A stretch of DNA of 19,029 nucleotides, taken from the NCBI GenBank assembly GCA_051953655.1, contig JBQCIO010000298.1, positions 1 through 19,029 of the forward strand, written 5' to 3'. The position numbers and the translations under genes are program-made. The notes below the pieces were generated by a model. The model was not told where the DNA came from and made no database searches. It worked only from the letters and a program-made list of their open reading frames with translations. The stretch comes from JBQCHF01 sp051953655. Lineage in GTDB: Bacteria > Actinomycetota > Actinomycetes > Motilibacterales > Motilibacteraceae. Shown piece by piece: positions 1 through 7,424 of the stretch. The stretch's first letter is position 1; every line of letters starts with the position of its first letter.

Positions 1-49
1 AGGGCACCTTCACCCAATCCACCGCCCGTCTCGCCGACGACGTCGGGCC

Positions 50-874
50 TCACGCGGGCTCGGCGAAGCGCGCGAGCAGCACCGACGCCGTCACGGCGAG
101 GGCGAAGCCGAGCGCGGCCAGGGGTGCGGTCCCGGCGCGCACCGAGTCGCCGAGCAGGGCCAGGCCCAGGGCGGCCGGCACGACGGTCTCGACGGCGAAG
201 GTGACCGCGGCCACGGTGGTGGCGGCGGTGCGCAGCAGGGCGGCGGCGTAGGCGAGGGTGCCGACGACGCCGTGCACGAGCAGGGCCCAGGCGAGCGGGT
301 CGGTGACGAACCGCCACAGCGGGTGGGGCACCACCAGGGCTCGCGCCGCCAGGGCGGCGCCACCGAAGGCGAGGCCGGCGCCCACGGCGCACAGCGGTCC
401 GGCGACCCGGCTGCCGCTCCGCACGGCGAGGACGCACCCTGCCCCCACCACCAGACCCGCGCCGAGCACGGCCCAGCCTCCTACGGCTGGTAGGGGAAGC
501 GCGTGCTCCGATCGCGCCGAGGCCGCCAGCAGGAGCAGACCGGCAGCCAGCAGCAGCAGGGTGAGCAGCTCCGGCCGGCGCAGCCGGGCACCCAGGAAGC
601 GCACGGCGAGCACCGCCGTCACCCCGACCGAGCTGGTCACCGCGGCCATGACGAGGAAGAGCGGCAGGGTGCGCAGGGCCAGCACCGACGCGGCGAAGCC
701 GAGACCGTCCAAGGCCAGCCCGGTCAGGTAGCGGACGTCGACGACCGTGGCCGCCAGCCCACCTCCGGCCCCGCCGGCCGGCCCGAGGGTGCGCCGCGCG
801 GCGAGCGCCTGCAGCACGGTGGCGACGCCGTAGCAGAGCGACGCCGCCAGCGCCGAGAGCAGCCCGGGCAGCAC
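50..874 (-). CDS. DMT/EamA-like membrane transporter
   Basis: This is a 274-residue, almost wholly hydrophobic protein with about nine predicted membrane helices (near residues 3-25, 50-66, 70-95, 103-119, 132-150, 157-176, 193-213, 218-242 and 249-268). The layout looks like two EamA-type halves of the drug/metabolite transporter superfamily, and the second half ends with the typical small-residue helix followed by a short LLGDSVRAGT turn. The substrate cannot be told from sequence. The start is GTG at 874, with GAGGGG eight bases upstream as ribosome binding site. Only 24 bases separate it from the stop of the DUF885 gene, so the two are probably co-transcribed. A NIPA-like or other multi-helix permease is an alternative. 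I am sure it is a membrane protein and moderately sure of the superfamily. Confidence 0.75.
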   Translation of the reverse strand: MLPGLLSALAASLCYGVATVLQALAARRTLGPAGGAGGGLAATVVDVRYLTGLALDGLGFAASVLALRTLPLFLVMAAVTSSVGVTAVLAVRFLGARLRRPELLTLLLLAAGLLLLAASARSEHALPLPAVGGWAVLGAGLVVGAGCVLAVRSGSRVAGPLCAVGAGLAFGGAALAARALVVPHPLWRFVTDPLAWALLVHGVVGTLAYAAALLRTAATTVAAVTFAVETVVPAALGLALLGDSVRAGTAPLAALGFALAVTASVLLARFAEPA

Positions 875-898
875 GCCGCCCGCCCCTCGAGCCGGTCC

Positions 899-2413
899 TC
901 AGCCGCGCTCGAGCGCGGTGCCGAGCAGGCCGATCGGCGGGCTGCCGAGGTCGAGCATCGCGCGGTGGAAGCGCGGCAGGTCGAATCCCGCACCCCAGGT
1001 CTCCCGGGCCCGCTCGCGCAGGTCCTGGATGGCCAGCTTGCCCCAGGTGTAGCGGCCGTAGGCGGCGTCGAAGGTTCCGCGGCGTGCCTCGGACAGCGCC
1101 GCCGACCGGCCCAGGAAGGCGTCGGACATGAAGCGCGCGGTCGCGTCCTCCACCGTCATCTGCCCGGTGTGCAGGCCGATCGCGCAGGCGAGGCGGGTGA
1201 CCCGCACCAGCGCCTCCAGCGCCACCCCGACGGCGAAGCGCGGGTCCTCGGCGCGGAAGCCCTCCTCGACGAAGACCTCCTCCACGTAGTGGGCCCAGCC
1301 CTCGGCGAAGGTCGCCGACTGCAGGATCCGCCGCTCGGGGGTGCCGGCCCGTCGCAGCGAGCGCCCGTGCGCGAAGTGGCCCGGCGCCACCTCGTGCGCG
1401 GTGATGGCGGGCAGCGTGGTGCGGCTGAAGACCGACAGCCACTCCTCGACGTCGGCCGCCGGCCAGGTCGGGTCGGGGGGCGTCACCCAGTACCAGGACG
1501 GCGCGTCGGGCTCCTCCGGGGCGGCCCAGGCCATCATCGCCATCGCCCAGGACCGCGACTCCGGGGCCGGGCCGACCAGGCACTCGCCGTCGACGTGCGG
1601 TGCCAGGCCGTGCTCGCGGGTGAAGGCGATGACCTCCTCGGTGATGGCGCGCGCCTCGGTCAGCACGCCGTCGGTGTCGGGGTGGTCGGCCAGCAGCTCG
1701 GGCACCAGCTGCTGCGGGGTGCGCGCGGGGTCGAGGCGGGCGCAGGCCTCGGTGAGCATGGCCATGAGACGGTCCCGCTCGGCGTCCGCGGTGCGCGCCA
1801 GCTCGTCCAGGTCGACCGCGACGGCCTCGCTCGCGCCCATGAGCCGGGCCAGCGCAGGAGCGCCGAGCGCGCAGTCCGGGGCGCCCTCGCGGGCAGCCTG
1901 CTCCACGTGCGCCACCAGGCGTGCGTGGGCCTGCAGCGCGCGCTGCTCGACCGGGTCGTCCTCACGCAACCCCGCGGACAGCCCGCGCACCGCCCCCAGC
2001 AGTGCCTCGGCCACCGGGGCGGGGACGGCGTCCAGCGTGCGCACCGCGGCGTCGACGGCGTCGGGCCACTGTGCGAGGTGCGCCCGGCGTGCCTCGACGC
2101 GCTCCTCCTGCGGAGCGTAGGAGCGGTCGTAGCAGGACACGTCGAGGTTGTCGAGGTGCGCCAGCGGGGAGCGGCGGTGCAGCTCCAGCTCGCCGAGCTC
2201 GACCCGCAGCGCGTCCTCCGCCGCGGTCAGCAGCGCCTCGTCGAACGGGTCCTCCCGGCGCGCACCCTGACCCAGCCGGGTCAGACCGGCGGAGACAGCC
2301 TCGGTGGAGAGGTCCTGCACCCGGCCGTCGTACTCGTGCAGGCCCGCACCCTCGCGGACGCCTGACACCGACAGGTCGCAGACGGCGCGCAACCGTGGGT
2401 CGATCTCGCTCAT
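899..2413 (-). CDS. DUF885 family metallopeptidase-like protein
   Basis: This 504-residue cytoplasmic-looking protein has no signal peptide. Near the C-terminal third it carries HEVAPGH (H340, E341, H346), which matches the HExxxGH zinc site of the DUF885 family, followed by EGWAHY at 371-376, whose Glu is the expected third zinc ligand. Family members are regarded as gluzincin-type peptidases, but the substrate is unknown. The reading frame stays open to 2521, but the extra 36 residues are Arg/Ala/Pro-rich and lie opposite the glucosyltransferase end, so I chose the ATG at 2413, which begins MSEIDPRLRAV. The gap to the upstream glucosyltransferase stop is 46 bases and the transporter follows 24 bases later, consistent with one minus-strand unit. 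Family assignment is confident; the enzymatic role is inferred. Confidence 0.85.
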   Translation of the reverse strand: MSEIDPRLRAVCDLSVSGVREGAGLHEYDGRVQDLSTEAVSAGLTRLGQGARREDPFDEALLTAAEDALRVELGELELHRRSPLAHLDNLDVSCYDRSYAPQEERVEARRAHLAQWPDAVDAAVRTLDAVPAPVAEALLGAVRGLSAGLREDDPVEQRALQAHARLVAHVEQAAREGAPDCALGAPALARLMGASEAVAVDLDELARTADAERDRLMAMLTEACARLDPARTPQQLVPELLADHPDTDGVLTEARAITEEVIAFTREHGLAPHVDGECLVGPAPESRSWAMAMMAWAAPEEPDAPSWYWVTPPDPTWPAADVEEWLSVFSRTTLPAITAHEVAPGHFAHGRSLRRAGTPERRILQSATFAEGWAHYVEEVFVEEGFRAEDPRFAVGVALEALVRVTRLACAIGLHTGQMTVEDATARFMSDAFLGRSAALSEARRGTFDAAYGRYTWGKLAIQDLRERARETWGAGFDLPRFHRAMLDLGSPPIGLLGTALERG

Positions 2414-2459
2414 GCCCGGCACCCTGCCACACGCCCGCGCGGGCGCTCGCGAGGGGCGC

Positions 2460-3725
2460 TCAGCCGGCGTCGTCGCGCAGCAGGTTGCCGTCGCGGACGA
2501 CGATCCGCGGCCGTGCGGCACGACGGAGCTCCGCCTGGAGCTCTCCTTCCTCCTGCACCGCCCGGAGGTAGACCTCTGCCGTGCGGGCGGCCACGTCGGT
2601 CCAGCGGTGCCCGCGCTGCAGCGCTCGCCTGGCCGCCCCCGCGAGACGGTGCGCGAGCACCTCGTCGGACAGCACGCGGGTCACCGCATCGGCGCACTCG
2701 GGCACGTTGCGCGGCGAGAAGCGCAGCCCGGTCACGCCGTCGCGCACGAACTCCCGCAGGCCGCCGGTGTCCGCGACGACCAGCGGGGTGCCGACGGCGG
2801 CGGCTTCGAGCGCGACCAGGCCGAAGGGCTCGTAGATGCTCGGCACCACCGCGACGTCCGCGGCCGCGGTGAGGGAGGCGAGGTCCTCGCGCTCGAGCCA
2901 GCCGGGGAACTCCACGGACCGCGCCACCCGCAGCCGGGCGGCCAGCTCGCGCAGGTCCGGCTCCTTGCTGCCGCGCCCCGCGACGACCAGGCGCAGCCCG
3001 GGGAAGCGCCGGCGCAGCCGGGGCATGGCCTTCACGACGGTGTGCACGCCCTTCTCCCATTCCAGCCGTCCGGAATAGGCGATCAGCGGACCGGAGCCGC
3101 CGAATCGTTCGCGCGCCTCGCGCACCCGGACCGGGTCGGACCGCCACCGGCGCAGGTCGATCCCGTTGACGACGACGTCCGTCTTGCCCTCCGGCAGCTC
3201 GAAGAGCCGCTGCACCTCCCAGCGCATCGCCTCCGAGCAGGTGATGACCCGGCGCGCCTCGAACGCCAGCCACCACTCGACCGTGTGGATCGCCTTGCTC
3301 AGCTCGCCGGGCAGCCACCCCTGGTGCCGGCCCGCCTCGGTGGCGTGGACGGTCGCCACGAGCGGCAGCCGGTGGGCGTGCTTGATCGCGGTGGCCGCAT
3401 GGGTGACCAGCCAGTCGTGCGCGTGCACGACGTCGGGGCGCCAGTCCCGGGTCACCTCGAGCCCGGCCCGGGCGAGGGAGTGGTTGAGCGCAAGGGTCCA
3501 GGCGAGGAAGTCCTTCTCCAGCGGCACGAACGGAGGGTCGTGAGGCACCCGGACGACGCGCACGCCGCCGACCGTCTCGTCTGGCCCGGCACCCTCGGCC
3601 TGCTGGGTCACGACGACGACGTCGTGGCCGGCCGCTGCCAGGGCCTCGGCCAGGGCGTGCACGTGCCGGCCCAGGCCGCCGTAGAGGAGCGGCGGGTACT
3701 CCCAGCTGAGCATCAGGACGCGCAC
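2460..3725 (-). CDS. GT4 alpha-glucosyltransferase (Rv3032-like)
   Basis: This 421-residue glycosyltransferase has the two Rossmann domains of the GT-B fold. The N-terminus reads SWEYPPLLYGGLGRHV (residues 7-22), the acceptor-side glycine loop shared by glycogen-synthase-like enzymes. The C-terminal domain has the GT4 EX7E motif, E299 to E307, within YEPFGLVALEA. It most resembles the mycobacterial Rv3032 type (about 414 residues), which builds alpha-1,4-glucan for glycogen and methylglucose lipopolysaccharide from a nucleotide-glucose donor. That similarity and the nearby GH57 and methyltransferase genes support an alpha-glucan role. The start is GTG at 3725, preceded by a TAGCGT box rather than a ribosome binding site; an ATG four codons later (3713) is an alternative. 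It lies 26 bases after the lipoprotein gene. Donor and product are inferred. Confidence 0.88.
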   Translation of the reverse strand: MRVLMLSWEYPPLLYGGLGRHVHALAEALAAAGHDVVVVTQQAEGAGPDETVGGVRVVRVPHDPPFVPLEKDFLAWTLALNHSLARAGLEVTRDWRPDVVHAHDWLVTHAATAIKHAHRLPLVATVHATEAGRHQGWLPGELSKAIHTVEWWLAFEARRVITCSEAMRWEVQRLFELPEGKTDVVVNGIDLRRWRSDPVRVREARERFGGSGPLIAYSGRLEWEKGVHTVVKAMPRLRRRFPGLRLVVAGRGSKEPDLRELAARLRVARSVEFPGWLEREDLASLTAAADVAVVPSIYEPFGLVALEAAAVGTPLVVADTGGLREFVRDGVTGLRFSPRNVPECADAVTRVLSDEVLAHRLAGAARRALQRGHRWTDVAARTAEVYLRAVQEEGELQAELRRAARPRIVVRDGNLLRDDAG

Positions 3726-3731
3726 GTCCCG

Positions 3732-3737
3732 ACGCTA
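3732..3737 (-). promoter_or_regulatory. Putative -10 box, leaderless glucosyltransferase
   Basis: On the minus strand TAGCGT (TANNNT pattern) lies six bases before the GTG start at 3725, and no Shine-Dalgarno sequence intervenes. This is the spacing expected if transcription begins at the first base of the start codon. A recognisable -35 is lacking. It implies the glucosyltransferase can be transcribed separately from the lipoprotein gene upstream. Confidence 0.45.
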
Positions 3738-3751
3738 CCTGCCGGACCGGC

Positions 3752-4321
3752 TCAGTAGCCGAAGCCTGAGTCCGACGAGCCGTCGGAGGAACTCGGGGAG
3801 GAGCTCCCGCCCTGCACCGGGCTGCCGTCGGGCGCGACGACCCACCAGGTGCCGCCGAAGCTCTTGATGCCCTCGCCGCTGGTCTGTCCCGCCGATCCGT
3901 CCCCGGCGTAGGTGTACAGCGGGTGACCGCCGACGGTGAGCTGCTTGCTGCCGTCCTGCCGGGTGAAGGTGCCGATGCTGCCGGTGACCCCGCCCGCCGT
4001 CGGCGTGCCGCCGGCTGCGGCCACCGGCGGCCAGGCCGCGAGGCACGGCCCGGTGCAGGTGGTGCTGGTCGCGGTGTCGGAGGTCAGCAGGTAGAGCGTG
4101 CGCCCGGAGCGGTCGGTGAGGACCTTGCCCAGCGAGGTGCTCGTGACCAGCACCGGGCCGGAGCCCCGGGATGTTCCTGCGGAGGTCCCGGCGGAGGTGC
4201 CGCCGGCGGAGGTGCTGCTCCCGCCGGAGCCGCAACCGGCCGCGAGCACGGCGACCGTGCCCAGGGCCAGCGGCCAGGCCAGGTGCGGACGCGAGGAGAG
4301 GGAAGAGGGGGTTCGGGCCAT
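3752..4321 (-). CDS. Secreted-repeat lipoprotein (Lipoprotein_15/COG4315)
   Basis: This 189-residue precursor has a hydrophobic signal segment ending in the lipobox LAAGC, with Cys30 as the lipidated residue, so the mature protein should be anchored outside the membrane. After a Gly/Ser/Thr linker (about 31-55, with short GTSA repeats) come two copies of the Lipoprotein_15-type repeat. The first contains DRSGRTLYLLTSD and a Cys pair in CTGPC followed by AAWPPV; the second contains GGHPLYTYAGD and then GTWWVVAPDG. A Ser-rich tail follows. The function of the family is not established. A very good ribosome binding site precedes the ATG. It sits between the branching enzyme (60 bases upstream) and the glucosyltransferase, splitting two genes that are neighbours in mycobacteria. 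Family call is confident; a role in glucan metabolism is not supported. Confidence 0.88.
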   Translation of the reverse strand: MARTPSSLSSRPHLAWPLALGTVAVLAAGCGSGGSSTSAGGTSAGTSAGTSRGSGPVLVTSTSLGKVLTDRSGRTLYLLTSDTATSTTCTGPCLAAWPPVAAAGGTPTAGGVTGSIGTFTRQDGSKQLTVGGHPLYTYAGDGSAGQTSGEGIKSFGGTWWVVAPDGSPVQGGSSSPSSSDGSSDSGFGY

Positions 4322-4326
4322 GACGG

Positions 4327-4332
4327 CCTCCT
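4327..4332 (-). promoter_or_regulatory. Strong ribosome binding site of lipoprotein gene
   Basis: The minus strand reads AGGAGG followed by five bases and the ATG at 4321. It is the best Shine-Dalgarno sequence in the window and fixes the lipoprotein start. Confidence 0.8.
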
Positions 4333-4381
4333 GGCGTGGGGGTGTTCCTTGCCCACCCCACGCAGCGCGGCCGCCCTCCGT

Positions 4382-5893
4382 TCAGGACACCGACGGGAAG
4401 GTTCGCGCGTCGAGGTGGGCGAACGGGCCGTCCACCCGCGCGAAGCGCGCGGCGAGGGCGCGGGCGTCGGTGTGCTCCTGGCGCAGGGCGTGCGCGAGCG
4501 CCCAGAAGCGGTCGCCGTGCGTCTTGGCCCTGTGACGGGCGTAGTCCGCCGCGGAGTCGCGGGTGACCATGAAGGCCCAGTCGCTGGAGAGCGTGAGGAG
4601 GGCCTCCCGGGCCAGCTGGTCGCGAGCCGGTTCCCGGTCGACTGCCGGTGGCGCCACGAGGAGCCGCAGCTCCTGCTGCACGCGCTCGTTCTCCGACACC
4701 AGGTCGGAGACAGCCTCTCCGGCCCAGACGCGGAAGTCCTTGCCCGCGCCCCACGAGCCAGGTCCGAGGTCGACCGCACCCTCGACGTGGTCGCGAGCCG
4801 CGGTGGCGAGCGAGGCGACGCGGATCCCGGCCTCCGGGAGGAGCCGCAGCACCTGCTCGAGGAAGTGAGGTCCCTCGTGCCACCAGTGCCCGAACAGCTC
4901 CGCGTCCCAGGCGGCCACCACCAGCCCCGGCCGGCCGCGGTCCTACGCGAGCTGACGCAGCCGGTCGCGCACAGCGGTCACGAAGGCGACGGCGTCGTCC
5001 TCCGCGGCGCGTCGGGCCGCTTCCGGGTCCCACGGTGCCTTGTGCTCCGGGGCCGTCTCCGGGCTGGTGACGCGGGCCGGTCGGAACCCGGACGGGTGGT
5101 CGAAGGTGTGGAAGTCCCGGTAGTGCGGGCCGCTGGGGTAGCCGCTGCGCGAGGACCAGACGAGGTTCGTGACCGACAGGTCGCGGGCGAGCGCGACGAC
5201 GTCGGAGCCGCGCACCCGCCAGCCCGCGGCGGTGGGCCGACCGGCGTCCTGCAGGGTCGCCTCGTCGACGAGGAAGTGCCCCACCCCGGCGGCGGAGTAG
5301 AGCTCCTCCAGCCCGGGCCGGTAGCCGCACTCGGGGGCCCAGATCCCCTGCGGACGCCTGCCGAAGCGGAACGCGGCGTCGTCGAGGCCCACCTGCAGGG
5401 CGAACCGGGCGACGTCGTCGGCCAGCAGCGGCTGGAACGGGTGCGTGGCCGGCCCGCCCAGCAGCTCCAGCGCCCCGGCGTCGCGCAGCGACCGCAGCAC
5501 CGGCGTGGCGCCGTGCCGCCAGTGCTGCTCGAAGTCGGCGAGGGCCGCGGCCGCGGCCCCGGCCTCGTGGGCGGCCAGCCTCCGCAGGTGCGGCTCGCGC
5601 CGGGAGGCGAGGTCCTCGGCCCGCAGCCGCCAGCCGGCCAGCCAGCTGTGCTGCTGCCGCAGGCAGTAGGGGTCGTCCAGCTGGGCGGCCAGAACGGGGG
5701 TGACGCCCAGCGTGAGCAGCTCGGTTCGTCCTTCGCCGGCCAGCCGGCGCACGACGTCGACCAACGGGAGGTAGGACGCCGACCACGCCTGGTGCAGCCA
5801 CTCCTCGCCCACCGGCCACGCACCGTGGTGCGCGAGCCATGGCAGGTGGGCGTGCAGAACCAGGCAGACGGTCCCGACAGGAGGTTCGCTCAC
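4382..5893 (-). pseudogene. GH57 1,4-alpha-glucan branching enzyme, interrupted by TAG
   Basis: The frame from GTG 5893 to TGA 4382 would encode 503 residues of a GH57/DUF1957 branching enzyme (Rv3031-like, about 526 residues), which adds alpha-1,6 branches to alpha-1,4-glucan. The N-terminus VLHAHLPW is the family's first motif. The nucleophile should be E188 in IWAPECGY and the acid/base D330 in AAWDAELFGHWW, by analogy with characterised GH57 branching enzymes. Codon 317 (4943-4945) is TAG in the same frame, with homologous sequence continuing directly after it, so this is a point change and not a frameshift. A 316-residue product would lack D330. A restart at GTG 4921 would give 179 residues without E188. 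The start overlaps the methyltransferase stop as GTGA. A base error cannot be excluded; if corrected, this is an ordinary intact gene. Confidence 0.85.
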
Positions 5894-6672
5894 CGCGGCT
5901 TCCGTCCCACGGCCAGGAGGTCCAGGCTCGCGTCGAGGTCGTCGGCAGTGATGACGAAGTCCTCCGACGTGATGTCGGAGACGAAGCCCAGGAGCGCTTC
6001 GGCCCAGGCGTGCGGTGGTGCGGAGAGCTGGGCCTGGACGAGCGGGCCGTGCTCGGCCTCCCAGGTGCGCAGCCTCGGTCCGTGGTGCAGGCCCAGCACC
6101 TCGACGTCGGCGAGCCCCTCCCCGCCGAGGTCGCGCAGCTCGGCGGCGTCCAGCTCCCGGGTGTGGAAGAGGTTCGTGGTGCCGTCCGGGGAGAAGGTCA
6201 GGCGGTTGGGCGTGCTCAGCAGCACGCGCCCGCCGGGGCGCAGGACCCGGGCGCACTCCCGGACGAACAGGGGCTGGTCCCACAGGTGCTCGACCACCTG
6301 CAGGGTCACCACGGCGTCCACGCAGACGTCGGCCAACGGCAGCGCGACGAGGTTGGCGCGCAGGGGCCGGAGCGCCGGGTAGGCCCGCCGGACGTGCCCG
6401 GCGGCGAGCGCGTCGTAGTCGACCGCGACCACGTCGACGCCGTGCTCCGTCCTCAGCAGCTCGCCGCCGTAGCCCTCGCCGCAGCCGGCGTCGAGCACGC
6501 GGTCGCCGGCGGTCAGCTTCAGCAGCTTGGCGGCGGCGCGGTAGACGGCCTCGTGCCGCCGGTACCAGTAGTTCTCGTGGGCGATGCCCGGAAGGGTCCG
6601 CTCCCCGGTCAGCTCGAGGAACGGGTCGTCGATGCGGCCGCCCGGAGACGCTGCGGGAGTGGAGGCTGACAT
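5890..6672 (-). CDS. SAM-dependent methyltransferase (Rv3030-like)
   Basis: This is a 260-residue class I methyltransferase. Motif I is VLDAGCGEGYG (residues 59-69), the acidic residue binding the ribose is D85 in AVDYD, and the later strands appear as VVTLQVVEHLW and RVLRPGGRVLLSTPNR. It resembles mycobacterial Rv3030 (about 274 residues), proposed to O-methylate glucose units of methylglucose lipopolysaccharide; the substrate here is inferred from its partners. The frame is open to 6981, but the extension is Arg/Pro-rich and runs into the spacer, so I chose ATG 6672, which begins MSASTPAASPGG. A TACGCT box lies seven bases upstream and no ribosome binding site is visible. Its TGA overlaps the GTG of the branching enzyme gene by four bases, pointing to translational coupling. 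Confidence 0.87.
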   Translation of the reverse strand: MSASTPAASPGGRIDDPFLELTGERTLPGIAHENYWYRRHEAVYRAAAKLLKLTAGDRVLDAGCGEGYGGELLRTEHGVDVVAVDYDALAAGHVRRAYPALRPLRANLVALPLADVCVDAVVTLQVVEHLWDQPLFVRECARVLRPGGRVLLSTPNRLTFSPDGTTNLFHTRELDAAELRDLGGEGLADVEVLGLHHGPRLRTWEAEHGPLVQAQLSAPPHAWAEALLGFVSDITSEDFVITADDLDASLDLLAVGRKPR

Positions 6673-6679
6673 CGCCGCG

Positions 6680-6685
6680 AGCGTA
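6680..6685 (-). promoter_or_regulatory. Putative -10 box, leaderless methyltransferase
   Basis: On the minus strand TACGCT fits TANNNT and is followed by exactly seven bases and the ATG at 6672. With no Shine-Dalgarno sequence present, this suggests transcription starting at the A of the start codon. The -35 is not recognisable. Confidence 0.45.
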
Positions 6686-6830
6686 GCGAGCGCTGTGTCC
6701 CCGGCGGCCGCGGAGAGCCGGGTGCCGGCACCTCCCGCCGCGTGCACCGGGACCGCTGGTGCGCGCGCATGTCCTGCTCGGGACGTTGGTCCCCACGGTC
6801 CGGCCCTCGCCGTCACCGATCGTGGTGGGC

Positions 6831-7064
6831 ATGGCAGTGCATCGGGGAACCGCATGGTTCGAGGCGCCGTGGTGGACGGTCTCCGTCGACTCGCTGGGCG
6901 ACGCCTCCGACGGGGCTGCGCCCGACGCCGGCCGCGTGCAGGGCGGCAGCTACGCCGAGGCGCACGCGCTGGCGGTGACACTGGTCGCGACCTCGTCCGG
7001 CGTCGCGGAGTCCTCGGTGACCCTGCTGCTCGAGCTGGTTCCCGGCCCGCGCCGGCCGAGCTGA
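6831..7064 (+). CDS. Small HicB-like antitoxin-domain protein, orphan
   Basis: This predicted protein of 77 residues has strong third-position GC bias from about codon 9, which supports real coding. The pattern APWWTVSVDSLGD, a GGS turn, then YAEAHALAVTLVATSSGVAE and SVTLLLEL matches the strand-strand-helix-strand course of HicB-type domains (a WW-containing first strand, an 'AEAxxxAxxLIAxxxGVxxDS'-like helix, and a final strand of alternating hydrophobics). No DNA-binding extension and no HicA partner gene are visible nearby, so a toxin-antitoxin role is not supported. The start is uncertain: ATG 6831 has only a weak GGTGGG close to it, and GTG 6759 in the same frame would add 24 Pro/Val-rich residues. 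It is divergent from the methyltransferase and upstream of etfB. Confidence 0.6.
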   Translation: MAVHRGTAWFEAPWWTVSVDSLGDASDGAAPDAGRVQGGSYAEAHALAVTLVATSSGVAESSVTLLLELVPGPRRPS

Positions 7065-7185
7065 CAGCCAGACCACCCGGCGCCCGGCTGCGGCACGTCC
7101 CGATGTCGGCAGGTCCGACGTATCAGGACCCGCAACGGGGTACTCCTTGCTGTCAGCGGAGCGTCGCAGGGGAGCGCTCGTGCTA

Positions 7186-7224
7186 CCGCCCGGGCCGGGG
7201 CCGCCGCGACTCCGGCCCGGGCGG
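7186..7224 (+). terminator. GC hairpin, possible terminator of the small gene
   Basis: Bases 7186-7198 (CCGCCCGGGCCGG) and 7212-7224 form a perfect 13-base-pair inverted repeat around a 13-base loop. It lies 121 bases after the stop of the HicB-like gene and before the etf promoter. There is no T tract, which is common for actinobacterial terminators, so the structure is certain but the function is inferred. Confidence 0.45.
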
Positions 7225-7262
7225 CGCCGTATCCGGGACCGGCGCGGGGGACCACCGTCCGG

Positions 7263-7291
7263 TTTCACCCCTCGCTACTCGCGGGTAACAT
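7263..7291 (+). promoter_or_regulatory. Putative etfBA promoter
   Basis: TAACAT at 7286-7291 fits the -10 pattern, and TTTCAC at 7263-7268 is a weak -35 candidate at 17-base spacing. This would give an mRNA leader of about 140 bases before etfB. It is the most AT-rich short element in the spacer. Support is by pattern only. Confidence 0.4.
7274..7289 (+). promoter_or_regulatory. Near-palindromic possible operator over etf -10
   Basis: GCTACTCGCGGGTAAC is symmetric at six of eight pairs, with a core TACTCGCGGGTA matching its own complement at 10 of 12 positions. It overlaps the start of the putative -10 box, the placement expected for a repressor site of the TetR type. I cannot name the regulator. 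Confidence 0.35.
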
Positions 7292-7424
7292 CGGTCCCGC
7301 TCGCTCTCACGACCCGCCGGATGCGCTCGAGCCGGGCGCTGGCAGGCTAGGGAGCGAGCAGGGCGCGCAGGGCGCCCAGCGCCGACGCCGGTCAGTCCGG
7401 CGGCCGGCGCCCGGACCGGGTACG

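Noticed and set aside
1..49. Possible end of another gene at the left edge
   Set aside because: Only 49 bases precede the transporter stop; no frame gives a recognisable protein end, so nothing can be supported.
503..2365. Plus-strand open frame of about 620 codons over the transporter and DUF885 genes
   Set aside because: The product is Arg/Gln/His/Gly-rich with no motif, while the minus strand encodes the zinc motif and membrane helices.
4919..4945. Programmed frameshift or recoding (pyrrolysine-like) at the TAG in the GH57 gene
   Set aside because: Both sides are in the same frame, so no frameshift is needed. TAG serves as a true stop in the DUF6314 gene, and no recoding signal or pyl gene is visible.
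6673..6981. N-terminal extension of the methyltransferase by 103 codons
   Set aside because: The extension is Arg/Pro-rich and would overlap the divergent small gene; the ATG at 6672 with a TACGCT box fits better.
6813..7268. Minus-strand frame over the HicB-like gene and spacer
   Set aside because: Its product is Arg/Gly/Pro-rich with no family resemblance or start signal, and the codon bias favours the plus-strand gene.
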